The notes below the pieces were generated by a model. That model saw nothing but the letters and a program-made list of their open reading frames with translations. It ran no database searches and had not been told where the DNA came from. The position numbers and the translations under genes are program-made. Shown here piece by piece: positions 1 to 9,471 of a stretch of 64,000 nucleotides of DNA; positions within the stretch are counted from its first letter, which is position 1, and each line of letters opens with the position of its first letter. This DNA is from Cognatiyoonia sediminum (GTDB taxonomy: Bacteria; Pseudomonadota; Alphaproteobacteria; Rhodobacterales; Rhodobacteraceae): contig NZ_FQXB01000001.1 of assembly GCF_900129845.1 (NCBI RefSeq), forward strand, positions 558,001 through 622,000, in the 5' to 3' direction.

Positions 1-16
1 GCCTAGATCCGGGGCG

Positions 17-595
17 GTGAAGATGAACTCAGATCATGCGATCTCAAGTGCTTATCGCTTAAAGCGATCCGTTGTGCTTGTGGGCATGATGGGGTCCGGA
101 AAATCTGCCATTGGACGGGCGTTGTCCGAAAAATTGTGTGTTCCGTTTCTGGACAGTGATGCGGCAATCGAGGCTGCTGCAAACGCGACAATCGCTGAAA
201 TTTTTGCCCGCGATGGAGAAGCCTTTTTCCGAGAACGGGAAACCGAAGTGATCGCGCGACTTTTGTCTGGTGAACCTTGCATCCTGTCAACTGGCGGTGG
301 TGCGTTTCTGGCAGAACGCAATAGAGCATTGATTGATGAGAAGGGCGCGTCCGTTTGGCTCGACGCTGATCTGAAGCTTCTTTGGGAGCGTGTGCGCCAT
401 AAAGACACGCGGCCACTTCTGCGGACGGACAACCCATTTCAAACGCTTTCTGACATTTTCGATGTGCGGCAACCGATCTACCAATTGGCTCAACTCCGCG
501 TAGACGTTCAACCGGGCGCGTCCATTGACGAAACAACTCAGCGGACCATCGAGGTCTTGCTCAGCGAAGATCATATCTTGGAGCTGATCACATGA
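17..595 (+). CDS. aroK: Shikimate kinase
   Basis: Phosphorylates shikimate at the 3-hydroxyl with ATP, the fifth step of the cytoplasmic chorismate pathway. The P-loop GMMGSGKS lies at residues 23-30, a DSD segment follows the second strand, and the GGG loop of shikimate kinases (TGGGAF) is present. At 192 residues it has a normal length with a short N-terminal extension. The start may be GTG at 17 or ATG at 23; both are in frame and the upstream sequence is cut by the window edge. Its stop overlaps the aroB start by four bases (ATGA), so the two are translationally coupled. Confidence 0.95.
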   Translation: MKMNSDHAISSAYRLKRSVVLVGMMGSGKSAIGRALSEKLCVPFLDSDAAIEAAANATIAEIFARDGEAFFRERETEVIARLLSGEPCILSTGGGAFLAERNRALIDEKGASVWLDADLKLLWERVRHKDTRPLLRTDNPFQTLSDIFDVRQPIYQLAQLRVDVQPGASIDETTQRTIEVLLSEDHILELIT

Positions 596-1704
596 CCGAA
601 ACCGTACGCGTCAATCTCCCAAACCGCGAATACGATATCATTATTGGCGATGGTGTTTTGCAAAGCGCGGGAGACCGGATCGCCGCAATGGGTGGCCGCA
701 AGCAAATTGCGATCATCACGGATGAGACAGTCGCGGGCCACCATCTTGATGGCTTGCAATCCAGTCTCGCCAGCGCGGGCTTGACGTTTGACGTGTTGCG
801 CTTGCCAGCAGGCGAGAAAACCAAAGGCTGGGCGCATTTGGAACAGAGCGTCGAGTGGTTGCTAGAGCAGAAAGTCGAGCGTGGCGATGTCATTATCGCC
901 TTCGGCGGCGGGGTTATTGGCGATTTGGTCGGCTTTGCGGCTGCCATTCTTCGGCGGGGCGTAAGGTTTGTACAGATCCCGACGACATTGCTGGCGCAGG
1001 TCGACAGTTCGGTCGGAGGGAAAACCGCGATCAATTCGGCGTCGGGTAAGAACCTCATCGGCGCGTTTCATCAACCGAGCTTGGTTCTCGCCGATACCGC
1101 ACTGCTTTCGACTCTGTCGCAGCGAGATTTCCTCGCCGGATACGGCGAGGTGGTCAAATACGGGCTTCTTGGGGACGCGGATTTCTTTGAGTGGTTGGAA
1201 ACCAATGCCGACGCTATCGCCAACCGGGAGATGGACGCCCTGATTTATGCGGTGAAACGCAGCTGCGAAATGAAGGCTGACATAGTTGAGCGTGACGAGA
1301 CGGAGCAGGGCGACCGTGCGCTTTTGAACCTTGGTCATACGTTTTGTCATGCCTTGGAGGCTGCGACGGGATATTCAAATAGGCTTTTGCACGGTGAAGG
1401 AGTCGTGGTTGGATGCGGCCTTGCGTTTGAACTTTCGGCGCGTCTCGGACTTTGCAGCCAGGAAGACCCAAGCCGCGTTCGTGCCCATCTCAAAGCGATG
1501 GGTATGAAAGTGGATGTGTCGGATATCGACGGAGATTTACCCAGCGCAGAAGCGCTTCTTGATTTGATGGGTCAGGACAAAAAAGTCGTCGCTGGTACGC
1601 TCAGATTCATTCTTGCGCGGGGAATTGGAGACGCCTTCATTACGTCTGACGTACCCCGCGACGCGGTATTGTCCGTTTTGTCAGACGCTTTGGATATGCG
1701 CTAA
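592..1704 (+). CDS. aroB: 3-dehydroquinate synthase
   Basis: Converts DAHP to 3-dehydroquinate, the second step of the shikimate pathway; an NAD- and metal-dependent cytoplasmic enzyme. The NAD-binding segment GGGVIGD is at residues 105-111, the signature PTTLLAQVDSSVGGK at 130-144, and the metal-ligand segment NLGHTFCHALE further on. The 370 residues match the family. It follows aroK with an ATGA overlap, the usual proteobacterial pair. The DAHP synthase that supplies its substrate is encoded at 60298-61668 in this same window. Confidence 0.97.
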   Translation: MTETVRVNLPNREYDIIIGDGVLQSAGDRIAAMGGRKQIAIITDETVAGHHLDGLQSSLASAGLTFDVLRLPAGEKTKGWAHLEQSVEWLLEQKVERGDVIIAFGGGVIGDLVGFAAAILRRGVRFVQIPTTLLAQVDSSVGGKTAINSASGKNLIGAFHQPSLVLADTALLSTLSQRDFLAGYGEVVKYGLLGDADFFEWLETNADAIANREMDALIYAVKRSCEMKADIVERDETEQGDRALLNLGHTFCHALEAATGYSNRLLHGEGVVVGCGLAFELSARLGLCSQEDPSRVRAHLKAMGMKVDVSDIDGDLPSAEALLDLMGQDKKVVAGTLRFILARGIGDAFITSDVPRDAVLSVLSDALDMR

Positions 1705-1744
1705 CGGCGCCGACTGAGCCAATGCCCGATCGACGCCCTAGGTC

Positions 1745-2242
1745 TTAGAACGGAATTTCGTCGTCCATGTCGCGGCCACCGCCGCCGCCAGAGTTTCCGG
1801 ACGGTCCACTTTCGTAGCCGCCACCACTATCGTAGCCACCACCGCTGCCATAACCACCACTGCTACCACCATAGCTACCACCGCCTTCACCGCGACTGTC
1901 GAGCATTGTGAGGGTACCATTGAGGCCCTGCAGCACAACTTCGGTCGAGTATCGATCTTGACCGGATTGGTCCTGCCATTTGCGAGTCTGCAGCTTACCT
2001 TCGATGTATACTTTGGAGCCTTTGCGTAGGTACTGTTCGGCTACACGAACGAGGCCTTCGCTGAAAATGGCGACGGAATGCCATTCTGTCCGCTCGCGGC
2101 GTTCACCTGTGTTACGATCTTTCCAGTTCTCGGACGTCGCGATCCGCAGGTTGCAGACTTTGCCGCCGTTTTGGAACGTGCGCACTTCTGGATCGGCTCC
2201 GAGGTTGCCGATTAGAATGACTTTGTTAACTGACCCGGCCAT
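1745..2242 (-). CDS. ssb: Single-stranded DNA-binding protein
   Basis: Coats single-stranded DNA in replication, repair and recombination and recruits partners through its acidic tail. An OB-fold of about 110 residues (start [15 protein letters not shown]) is followed by a glycine/serine/tyrosine-rich linker and the conserved C-terminal tip DDEIPF. The start at 2242 was chosen over an in-frame ATG at 2299 because the family begins with this MAGSVNK segment and a G-rich ribosome site (GGGGGTG) sits just upstream; this gives 165 residues. It is divergent from the lytic transglycosylase gene. Confidence 0.95.
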   Translation of the reverse strand: MAGSVNKVILIGNLGADPEVRTFQNGGKVCNLRIATSENWKDRNTGERRERTEWHSVAIFSEGLVRVAEQYLRKGSKVYIEGKLQTRKWQDQSGQDRYSTEVVLQGLNGTLTMLDSRGEGGGSYGGSSGGYGSGGGYDSGGGYESGPSGNSGGGGGRDMDDEIPF

Positions 2243-2381
2243 ACCGGCACCCCCACGAATCTGATTTTGGTTTGGCGTAGGATAGGCATCGCGCATCAAG
2301 GTTAACAGAGGCTTTACCGCCGAAGGCTGGTTATTCCTGTGGAAAACGCTAAATTGTGTGAGAGATTTCTAGGGGTGTCCT

Positions 2382-2966
2382 ATGCGCTTTTTGATCTGCG
2401 CATCATTGATAAGTGGCTTGGCGACAGTTTCGGTCGCGCAAGACACCATTTCAACCAGTTCACGGACAGCGCTGTTTCAGCGCCAACTTGATGTGCTAGA
2501 TGGGCGCGCAGCACAGCAGTACAACAATTCGGTTCGGCTTCAGCCTCAAGCCATCATCGTCCCCGGAGCTCCGGGTTCGATCCCTGCGTACTCAGGCAAT
2601 TATAGCGGCGAATACCTGCAACTCGCTTCAGCAGCAGCAAGACGGCACGGTGTACCGCCGAACCTATTTTTGCGTCTTGTCCAACAGGAAAGCGGTTGGA
2701 ATCCCCGCGCTGTTTCAAACAAGGGCGCGATTGGCCTCGCTCAGTTGATGCCTGCCACAGCGCGGTACTTGGGCGTCGATCCTTATGACGTTGATGAGAA
2801 TTTGGACGGTGGCGCGCGCTACCTCAACGAACAATTCCGCAAGTTCGGAACTTGGAGGTTGGCACTCGCCGCCTATAACGCAGGGCCGGGCGCTGTAGAG
2901 CAATACGGCGGCATCCCGCCGTACCGAGAAACTCAAGACTACGTGCGTATTATTTTGGGGAGCTAG
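2382..2966 (+). CDS. Small lytic transglycosylase (SLT domain)
   Basis: Cleaves the glycan strand of peptidoglycan with formation of 1,6-anhydro-muropeptides; predicted periplasmic. A cleavable signal peptide (MRFLIC...VSVAQ, about 19 residues) is followed by a variable linker and an SLT domain from about residue 78. The catalytic glutamate is E103 in QQESGWNP, followed by [14 protein letters not shown] and [11 protein letters not shown], all typical of goose-lysozyme-like transglycosylases. At 194 residues it is little more than the catalytic domain. The gene stands alone, divergent from ssb and convergent with the oppDF-type gene. Confidence 0.9.
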   Translation: MRFLICASLISGLATVSVAQDTISTSSRTALFQRQLDVLDGRAAQQYNNSVRLQPQAIIVPGAPGSIPAYSGNYSGEYLQLASAAARRHGVPPNLFLRLVQQESGWNPRAVSNKGAIGLAQLMPATARYLGVDPYDVDENLDGGARYLNEQFRKFGTWRLALAAYNAGPGAVEQYGGIPPYRETQDYVRIILGS

Positions 2967-2977
2967 ACGCTCCCCAA
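2955..2977. terminator. Hairpin between convergent genes
   Basis: A 9-bp perfect inverted repeat (TTGGGGAGC / GCTCCCCAA) with a 5-base loop that contains the stop codon of the transglycosylase gene. A short T-rich tract follows on the plus strand. It lies between convergent genes ending at 2966 and 2982 and probably terminates the transglycosylase transcript. Confidence 0.5.
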
Positions 2978-2981
2978 TTTC

Positions 2982-5069
2982 TTATTCAGCCGCGATTTTG
3001 ATGACCTGATCCATCTCGGCCAACGCATCGTCGCTCAGGTGGCACTTGATCTGATGGCCATCCGCCATCATGCGCACCGCTGGTACTTCCTTCTCACACA
3101 AGCCACCGGCGACCTTATCCTTCCAACGGCACCGTGTTTGGAATGGGCAACCCGAAGGCGGGTTCATGGCTGACGGAATGTCGCCCTCCAGCACGATATG
3201 CTTTTTCTCAACGGACGTATCCGCAATTGGAACGGCTGAGAGCAAGGCTTCAGTATAAGGGTGATACGGCGGTGCGAAGACCTGGTCGGTCGTGCCCAGC
3301 TCGACCACATGGCCCAGATACATCACCATCACACGGTCGCTGAGGTAGCGCACGATGGAAAGGTCATGGCTGATAAAGAGCAGGGTGGTTTTGTGTTCCC
3401 GCTGAATTTCCATCAACAAATCAGTCACAGCCGCCTGAACAGACACGTCGAGCGCTGATACAGGTTCATCCGCCACAACGATGCGGGCATCGCCTGCGAA
3501 GGCGCGCGCGATACCGACACGCTGTTTCTGACCACCAGACAGTTGCCGCGGCATCCGATCCGCAAAGGCGCGCGGAAGTTTCACCAGATCGAGCAGCTTC
3601 AACATGCGATCTTTGCGATCTGCATCGCTGTCGCCGACGCCAAAAATCTCGAGCGCCCGTATAATCTGCCGACCGACTGTCATGGATGGGTTCAATGTGT
3701 CGAACGGATTCTGGAACACCATCTGTACGTCGGCGACGGTTTTCGTGTCTCGATCTTCAATAGGCGTGTCCCCGATAGACCGATTGTCCAAAATGATCTG
3801 ACCATCTGTTGCCGTCTCCAGTCCCATCAGAACCTTGGCGAAGGTAGATTTCCCGCAGCCAGATTCGCCGACGATGGCGAGCGTTTCCGACTCACGCGCT
3901 TCAAAGCTAAGCGTTTCATTCGCTTTGACGACCTTTTTGTCGCCGCCGCCAAAGAGCGCATTCGCCGCAACCTCATAGTATTTCTTGAGGTTGTCCATCT
4001 TCAGAACAACGTCACCAGCAGCCGCTTTTTCCTTCTGTTCGCCAACCTCAATCGGAGCGTTCCAATCGATTTCTTTGAACTTCAGGCACCGAGATTGGTG
4101 GCGATCATGGCCTTCGATGATTTCCATCGGAATGGACATATCGGCGTCGCAGCGCCCTTCTTCGAAGTAGTCACACCGCGGGCCAAAGTTACATCCTTGA
4201 GGTCGCTCATGCGGCAGTGGGAAGTTACCCGGAATAGCAACGAGGGGGCGCGCATTTTTGTCGGCCCCTGGAAGCGGGATCGAACGGAACAGCGCCTGTG
4301 TGTAAGGGTGCTGCATCTTGTCGAACACGTCTTCGATAGACCCGCGTTCCACCGCTTCACCGGAATACATCACGCAAATGCGGTCGCAGGTTTCAAGGAC
4401 AAGGCCAAGGTTGTGGCTGATGAACAGCATCGATGTGCCGTACTTCTTCCCAAGATCCTTCACCAACTCCACAACAGCGGCTTCCACGGTCACGTCAAGC
4501 GCTGTCGTTGGCTCATCTAGGATCAACAACGATGGTTTGGACATCAGTGCCATCGCGATGACAATACGTTGCTGCTGACCGCCAGAAAGCTGGTGCGGAT
4601 AGGATTTCAAAATCCGCTGCGGGTCAGGAAGCTTCACATCCGTTACCACTTCGAGAGCGCGTTTCATCGCTTCGTCTTCGCTGACACCCTCGTGGATCAT
4701 CGGCACTTCAGCAAGCTGCTTGCCGATCTTCATCGCGGGGTTCAGTGAGGCCATCGGCTCTTGATAGATCATAGCGATCTCTGAACCGCGAATGTCACGC
4801 AGTTCATCTTGAGACATTGTGTTGAGGTCACGACCCTTGAACTTGATCGAACCGCCGACGATGCGGCCATTGACGCCGAGGTCTTGCATGACGCCCAACG
4901 CCACGGTGGATTTGCCGCAGCCGGATTCCCCGACGAGCCCCAATGCCTCACCCGGCATCACCGTGGCAGAGAAATCCATAACTGCTGGAATTTCCCGCAG
5001 GCGCGTGAAGAAGGAGATGGACAGTTTGTCGATCTCAAGGATTGGGCCGTCGTAGTCTTGTTTTTCCAT
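2982..5069 (-). CDS. Peptide-type ABC importer, fused double ATPase (OppDF-like)
   Basis: Supplies ATP hydrolysis for a dipeptide/oligopeptide-family ABC importer at the inner face of the membrane. Two complete ABC domains are fused in 695 residues: Walker A GESGCGKST at residues 47-55 with a signature LSGGQQQR, then a second GESGCGKST near residue 400 with LSGGQKQR. Each half ends in the cysteine-containing OppD/F C-terminal motif (CNFGPRC, CPFQTRC) usually linked to substrate specificity. Last gene of the operon; the upstream permease ends only 4 bases away. The substrate cannot be told from sequence. Confidence 0.93.
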   Translation of the reverse strand: MEKQDYDGPILEIDKLSISFFTRLREIPAVMDFSATVMPGEALGLVGESGCGKSTVALGVMQDLGVNGRIVGGSIKFKGRDLNTMSQDELRDIRGSEIAMIYQEPMASLNPAMKIGKQLAEVPMIHEGVSEDEAMKRALEVVTDVKLPDPQRILKSYPHQLSGGQQQRIVIAMALMSKPSLLILDEPTTALDVTVEAAVVELVKDLGKKYGTSMLFISHNLGLVLETCDRICVMYSGEAVERGSIEDVFDKMQHPYTQALFRSIPLPGADKNARPLVAIPGNFPLPHERPQGCNFGPRCDYFEEGRCDADMSIPMEIIEGHDRHQSRCLKFKEIDWNAPIEVGEQKEKAAAGDVVLKMDNLKKYYEVAANALFGGGDKKVVKANETLSFEARESETLAIVGESGCGKSTFAKVLMGLETATDGQIILDNRSIGDTPIEDRDTKTVADVQMVFQNPFDTLNPSMTVGRQIIRALEIFGVGDSDADRKDRMLKLLDLVKLPRAFADRMPRQLSGGQKQRVGIARAFAGDARIVVADEPVSALDVSVQAAVTDLLMEIQREHKTTLLFISHDLSIVRYLSDRVMVMYLGHVVELGTTDQVFAPPYHPYTEALLSAVPIADTSVEKKHIVLEGDIPSAMNPPSGCPFQTRCRWKDKVAGGLCEKEVPAVRMMADGHQIKCHLSDDALAEMDQVIKIAAE

Positions 5070-5073
5070 GGGC

Positions 5074-6522
5074 TTAGTCCTTCAATGATTCTTCACGCAG
5101 GCCGTCGGCCAGCAGGTTTAGACCCAACACGAGCGAGAGCAGCGCCAACGCTGGTGGCAGGGCAGGGTGCACGAAGATCAGCAGCAACTTGCGGCCTTCG
5201 TTGATGGTGGACCCCCAGTCAGGTGATTCAGGCGGAAGGCCGAGGCCAAAGAAACCTAGTGTTCCCAAAAGGATCGTGGTGTAGCCAATCCGGAGGCAGA
5301 AATCGACGATCAGCGGTCCGCGTGCGTTAGGCAAGATTTCCCACAGCATAACGTACCAGCTGCTTTCGCCGCGTGTCTGAGCCGCGGCAACGTAGTCGCG
5401 GGTGCGAAGATCCAAAGCGAGGCCGCGGACAATCCTGAACACGGTCGGCGAGTTTACGAAGACCACTGACACGAACACCACAAGGATACCTGAGCTGATA
5501 TCGAAGAGGTCGAGTGCCGCTGGCATAAAGTTAAATACCGTTCCTTCTTGGCTGATCAAGGACAGGTAAAGCAATCCGAGTACACCGAGCACGACTGCAA
5601 GCATGATGGTTCGCTGCGTCGGCTGGGTGTGGTAGCGCGAGTTTATCAACACGCCGAAAAACACCAACGGGAAGATGAACAAAACCGTCGCCATAAAGGT
5701 TGGGATACCTGTGGCTACAATCTCTGGTGTCACCAATAGGTAGAACAACAGAATGACAGGGAAGGCGAGGATCAGGTTCGCAAGGAACGACAGGATCGTA
5801 TCTAAGCGTCCACCGTAGTAGCCTGCTGGAAGCCCCAACGTGATCCCCACCATAAAGGCAAAGACGGTCGCCAAAGGCGCAATCGCAATCACGATCACCG
5901 AACCATAGACCATGCGGCTAAACACATCACGCGCGAGGTTATCACCGCCAAGAAGGTAGTGCGGATAGCCTTCGACACCTTCTGGAAGCGGAACACCTGG
6001 CAGTTTGTTCTTGAGGCCCGAAATCTGCTGCAACGGATCATGCGTGGCGAGCATATCGAACATTCCGGCAAAACCTGCTGTGAATACCCAAAACATGACT
6101 AAGCCAAACCCAATCATGCCGACTGTGCTGTCAAAAAGCTTACCATACAGGCCTAATGAGCGCTTGAAGGTGATTGAGAGAGCGAAAGTCGCGATGAGAG
6201 CCAGCCAAACGGGTGTAAACTGCTTCGCCATATTGCCAACGATGCCGACTGATCCGTAGGGAAGAACGACGCCAAGAATGATGTAGGCGAGGACGATCAA
6301 AACGACTGCAAAGAACGAATACTTCGTCAGCCTTTCAACAAGCCCAAATAGCCCACCACGGCGCATCAACGTGCCATCAGGATTGGCTTGCAATGTCATT
6401 TCTTCCGCGAAAAAGGAAAGAATGATCTGTGCAATGACTGACACAAGAAGGATGACCGCGGCGATCCAAAAGATTGGGTTAAGAAAGTCACCGACGTTTC
6501 CGGTCCAAGTTAACGGTTCCAT
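5074..6522 (-). CDS. Peptide-type ABC importer permease (OppC/DppC-like, enlarged)
   Basis: Membrane subunit of the importer encoded at 2982-9322. The canonical DppC elements are present: GGDNLARDVFSRMVYG near residues 192-207 and the EAA coupling loop (YVAAAQTRGESSWY, about 377-390). At 482 residues it is far longer than the roughly 300 usual for the family. The extra length is an N-terminal part of about 130 residues with about three predicted membrane helices and an insertion of about 85 residues (262-345) with further hydrophobic segments. Codirectional neighbours are 4 and 12 bases away. Confidence 0.9.
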   Translation of the reverse strand: MEPLTWTGNVGDFLNPIFWIAAVILLVSVIAQIILSFFAEEMTLQANPDGTLMRRGGLFGLVERLTKYSFFAVVLIVLAYIILGVVLPYGSVGIVGNMAKQFTPVWLALIATFALSITFKRSLGLYGKLFDSTVGMIGFGLVMFWVFTAGFAGMFDMLATHDPLQQISGLKNKLPGVPLPEGVEGYPHYLLGGDNLARDVFSRMVYGSVIVIAIAPLATVFAFMVGITLGLPAGYYGGRLDTILSFLANLILAFPVILLFYLLVTPEIVATGIPTFMATVLFIFPLVFFGVLINSRYHTQPTQRTIMLAVVLGVLGLLYLSLISQEGTVFNFMPAALDLFDISSGILVVFVSVVFVNSPTVFRIVRGLALDLRTRDYVAAAQTRGESSWYVMLWEILPNARGPLIVDFCLRIGYTTILLGTLGFFGLGLPPESPDWGSTINEGRKLLLIFVHPALPPALALLSLVLGLNLLADGLREESLKD

Positions 6523-6534
6523 AGCCAGTCTCCC

Positions 6535-7560
6535 TTACGAAATTCGGATGCGTGGGTTCAGGAAGACATAGCCGATGTCCGATATCAGCTGTGTCAGGAG
6601 AACGACGAAGACTGAAACGACTGATACGCCGAGAAGCAGTTCAATGTCGTTGTTCGACGCGGCTTGGACCAAGGTCCAGCCAAACCCTTTATAGTTGAAC
6701 AACGTCTCGACGATCACGACACCGTTCAGGAGCCAAGGGATCTGGAGCATGATAACTGTGAAGGGCGCAATCAAAGCGTTGCGCAACGCGTGCTTGATCA
6801 CAATTGTTCGGAACTTCACACCTTTGAGGCGTGCCGTTCGGATGTACTGCGCTGTCATAACTTCCGTCATCGATGCGCGGGTCATACGCGCGATATAACC
6901 CATGCCATAGAGGGCGATTGTTATCACGGGCAGGAAGAAGTTTTGGAAATTTGCATCATCCATCGCACTTGTCGCAGTTCCTTTGAAGTACTGCATTCCA
7001 AAGAGCGGAGTCGCAAATACGGCGATCAACACAACGCCGGACACATATTCAGGTGTTGCTGTCGTCATAATTGAGAAAGTCGAGAGACTTCGATCTAGCT
7101 TAGATCCCTCGCGCATGCCAGCAAGAATACCGATGATGAGCGCACCAGGCACCATGACCATGAGCACCCAGAACATCAATTTCCCTGTTAACGCGAGTCG
7201 GGTGGCGATGATCTTGCTCACATCTTCTTTGAAGACTGTTGAATATCCCCAATAGCCCTGAAGGACGCCGCAATAGTTCTGCCCTTCCTCGCATCTTCTG
7301 CGAAGCTCACCATCGGAGCCTTCAATCTCCCAACCCGGCAACACACCTAACCACTGTCCGTATTTTACTGGCAAACTTTGCGTGTACCCTCGATTGGTCA
7401 GGTAGCTCGTTACAGCCTCATCAGACATTCGGAAGTTGCCTTGGGTCTTGGCGAGCTTTTCGAGATTTGGATAGAGATTGGTAAGCCAGAAAACGATAAA
7501 TGTCAGGCACAGCGCCGTCAGGATCATGACCCCAAGGCGTCGAAGAATAAACAGTCCCAT
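6535..7560 (-). CDS. Peptide-type ABC importer permease (OppB/DppB-like)
   Basis: Partner membrane subunit of the permease at 5074-6522. It begins with the typical first helix (ILRRLGVMILTALCLTFIVF), then a periplasmic stretch of about 100 residues including CEEGQNYCG, followed by five more helices and the EAA loop (YIRTARLKGVKFRTIVIKHALRNA). At 341 residues it is normal for the family. It is separated from the upstream binding-protein gene by 100 bases that hold a strong hairpin. Confidence 0.93.
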   Translation of the reverse strand: MGLFILRRLGVMILTALCLTFIVFWLTNLYPNLEKLAKTQGNFRMSDEAVTSYLTNRGYTQSLPVKYGQWLGVLPGWEIEGSDGELRRRCEEGQNYCGVLQGYWGYSTVFKEDVSKIIATRLALTGKLMFWVLMVMVPGALIIGILAGMREGSKLDRSLSTFSIMTTATPEYVSGVVLIAVFATPLFGMQYFKGTATSAMDDANFQNFFLPVITIALYGMGYIARMTRASMTEVMTAQYIRTARLKGVKFRTIVIKHALRNALIAPFTVIMLQIPWLLNGVVIVETLFNYKGFGWTLVQAASNNDIELLLGVSVVSVFVVLLTQLISDIGYVFLNPRIRIS

Positions 7561-7616
7561 AAAGGATCCCTGTCGTTGGCTGGACCGCTCTTTATTGGCG
7601 GTCTTGCGCAGTTGAA

Positions 7617-7646
7617 AAGGCCGCCCAGATTACTCTGGACGGCCTT
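7617..7646 (-). terminator. Hairpin between binding-protein and permease genes
   Basis: A 13-bp inverted repeat with one mismatch (arms AAGGCCGCCCAGA and TCTGGACGGCCTT) around a 4-base loop, read on the minus strand and followed by CTTTTC. It sits inside the operon just after the binding-protein stop. This is the expected place for a partial terminator or mRNA-stabilising stem giving more binding protein than membrane subunits. A second, weaker stem (GACCGC / GCGGTC, 7583-7602) lies downstream. Confidence 0.55.
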
Positions 7647-7660
7647 AGAAGTTAGCTTAG

Positions 7661-9322
7661 TTAGGTAGCAACGCCGATCTTGTAGATCTGTGGCAGGTAC
7701 GCGATGTGCATGTCCCAACCCGTGAAGCCTGGCTTGGCGTGGCGATATACCGTACGCCAGTATGGCTGTAGCGTCACGCCTTCGTCAGTCATGATGCCTT
7801 GCAGCTTAGCCATCACTTCACGGCGTGCATCTGCATCCGCAATCGAGTTCGCCTCAGCAAGCAGAGCATCAAACTCAGCATTTGCGAAGGCAGCTTCGTT
7901 CCAAGCTTCGCCAGAGCGATAGGCCAGACCAAGGATCTGTGTATCCAACGGACGGTGGTTCCAGTTGGTGGAGCTGAACGGATACTTCGTCCAGTCGTTC
8001 CAGAATGTGGAGCCAGGAATGATTGTCCGCTTCACATTAAAGCCAGCGTCACGCAGCTGAGCTGCAACGGCGTCAGTGGTGTTGCGGCGCCAATCGTCGT
8101 CAATGGATGTGATCTCAAATTCGAAGTCGGCCATGCCTTCTTCGGTGATCATCTCCAGAGCTTTGGCTGGATCATATGGAAGTGCAGGAACATCTGCCCA
8201 AGCAGGGTGCATCGGGCCAACGTGCTGGTTGCGCGCAACCTCACCTTGGTTCGCATATCCAAGCTCCAAGCAAACAGCGTTGTTACAAGCCATCGCGATA
8301 GCCTGACGCACTTTCTTGTTTGCATAAGGCTGCATACCGTTAACTTCTGCTACTTGGTTCGGGCGGATAACGATCGTTGCAGCTGAAGCAACTGCGCTTT
8401 CTTCCCAGCCGATGCCATTGAAGACTTCGACAAAGTCGCCAACAGTTTCGTAGATCATGTCGATCTCGTCAGCCGCAGCTGCCGCCACCCATGCAGATGG
8501 ATCTGTGCCATAATCGATGTATTCGATACGATCTAGGAAGCCGCCTTTGCCGGCAGCATAGCCCCACCAATCGTGGCCTTCATTCCGAACCAGAACGGAC
8601 TTGACGCCAACTTCGTGAGATTCGCTCAGGTAAGGACCTGTACCGACTTGGTCGTTCAGTGGGTTTTCCCCGTCAAAGCCACTATGGTAGATTGCAGCCG
8701 GGTAGTCCGCCATGCCGGCAATCAAGGTGATGTCGGATGCTGGCAGGTTGAGCTGTACTGTGTGAGTGTCGACAACTTGAATTGCGCCATCGATCGCTTT
8801 TTCAGTGGCTGGGTCGATAAGAACCGCAAAGCGACCGGCCATTGAGTTACCTTCAGCGGATTTATCACACCAGTCGGTGATAACGCGCGCCACATCGTCA
8901 GCTGTAAAGTCATCGCCGTTGTTCCACTTCACGCCTTGGCGCAATTTCAGTGTGTAGACAGTCGCGTCGTCGTTCACATCCCAGCTTTCAAGAAGCATCG
9001 GGTTGAATGAGCCATCAGAGTTGTATTCGACAAGATATTCGAGCCAACCAGCATAGACAAACGCCATCTGCGTCCAGTCTGTTGCCCGGATGTCTTTCAG
9101 CGCCCGAACCTCCATTTGCATCCGCATGGTTCCGCCTTGCTGGGCGTGTCCGCCGGCGTGCGCCGGAGCGTCAAGACCGATCAGCCCGTATGCTGCCGCG
9201 GATGTAAGGCCTAACGCTGTTGTACGTGCGAGGAACTCGCGCCGGCTAAGTTTGCCGGTTTTTTCGTCTTCCGCATAGGTAAGTGCTGCCGGATGAATCC
9301 GGCTTTGAGTTTCTGGTGTCAT
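7661..9322 (-). CDS. Peptide-type ABC importer substrate-binding protein, Tat-exported
   Basis: Periplasmic receptor (SBP_bac_5 family) for the importer. The N-terminus carries a twin-arginine signal (SRREFL at residues 26-31, a hydrophobic stretch, then APAHA), so it is predicted to be exported folded. Family segments include LRQGVKWNNGDDFTADDV and the C-terminal YWRTVYRHAKPGFTGW. Its 553 residues are normal. A ribosome site GGGAGATA precedes the ATG at 9322. First gene of the operon; an AraC-type regulator lies 215 bases upstream. The ligand is unknown; peptides, opines or other small solutes are all possible in this family. Confidence 0.92.
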   Translation of the reverse strand: MTPETQSRIHPAALTYAEDEKTGKLSRREFLARTTALGLTSAAAYGLIGLDAPAHAGGHAQQGGTMRMQMEVRALKDIRATDWTQMAFVYAGWLEYLVEYNSDGSFNPMLLESWDVNDDATVYTLKLRQGVKWNNGDDFTADDVARVITDWCDKSAEGNSMAGRFAVLIDPATEKAIDGAIQVVDTHTVQLNLPASDITLIAGMADYPAAIYHSGFDGENPLNDQVGTGPYLSESHEVGVKSVLVRNEGHDWWGYAAGKGGFLDRIEYIDYGTDPSAWVAAAAADEIDMIYETVGDFVEVFNGIGWEESAVASAATIVIRPNQVAEVNGMQPYANKKVRQAIAMACNNAVCLELGYANQGEVARNQHVGPMHPAWADVPALPYDPAKALEMITEEGMADFEFEITSIDDDWRRNTTDAVAAQLRDAGFNVKRTIIPGSTFWNDWTKYPFSSTNWNHRPLDTQILGLAYRSGEAWNEAAFANAEFDALLAEANSIADADARREVMAKLQGIMTDEGVTLQPYWRTVYRHAKPGFTGWDMHIAYLPQIYKIGVAT

Positions 9323-9401
9323 GCTTATCTCCCTGTGACATATTCACTATTTTATTCATGCTATTGGACCGGTTCGGAGTGGTGATCTTACCAGTCTCAG
9401 C

Positions 9402-9429
9402 AAATATTGCAGACCATTGCGCAATATTT
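9402..9429. promoter_or_regulatory. Inverted repeat upstream of the importer operon
   Basis: A perfect 9-bp inverted repeat (AAATATTGC / GCAATATTT) with a 10-base spacer, about 80-107 bases before the binding-protein start codon. The spacer end and right arm also form ATTGCGCAAT. It is a plausible operator for the importer operon, inferred from symmetry and position only. Confidence 0.4.
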
Positions 9430-9471
9430 CTGTTGCTACGTCAACGGTTGGTTCGAGAAATCATGTCACAT

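Noticed and set aside
2293-2309. TTAA-N7-TTTACC upstream of ssb, a near CtrA box
   Set aside because: The second half deviates from TTAA, so it does not meet the consensus used for the 30495 box.
2563-2588. tRNA-like GGTTCGATCCC T-loop sequence
   Set aside because: Lies inside the lytic transglycosylase gene and no acceptor, D or anticodon stems can be built around it.
3543-4520. A 325-codon plus-strand open frame
   Set aside because: Lies wholly antisense to the fused ABC ATPase gene, which has two full sets of ATPase motifs; the antisense product has no recognisable domain.
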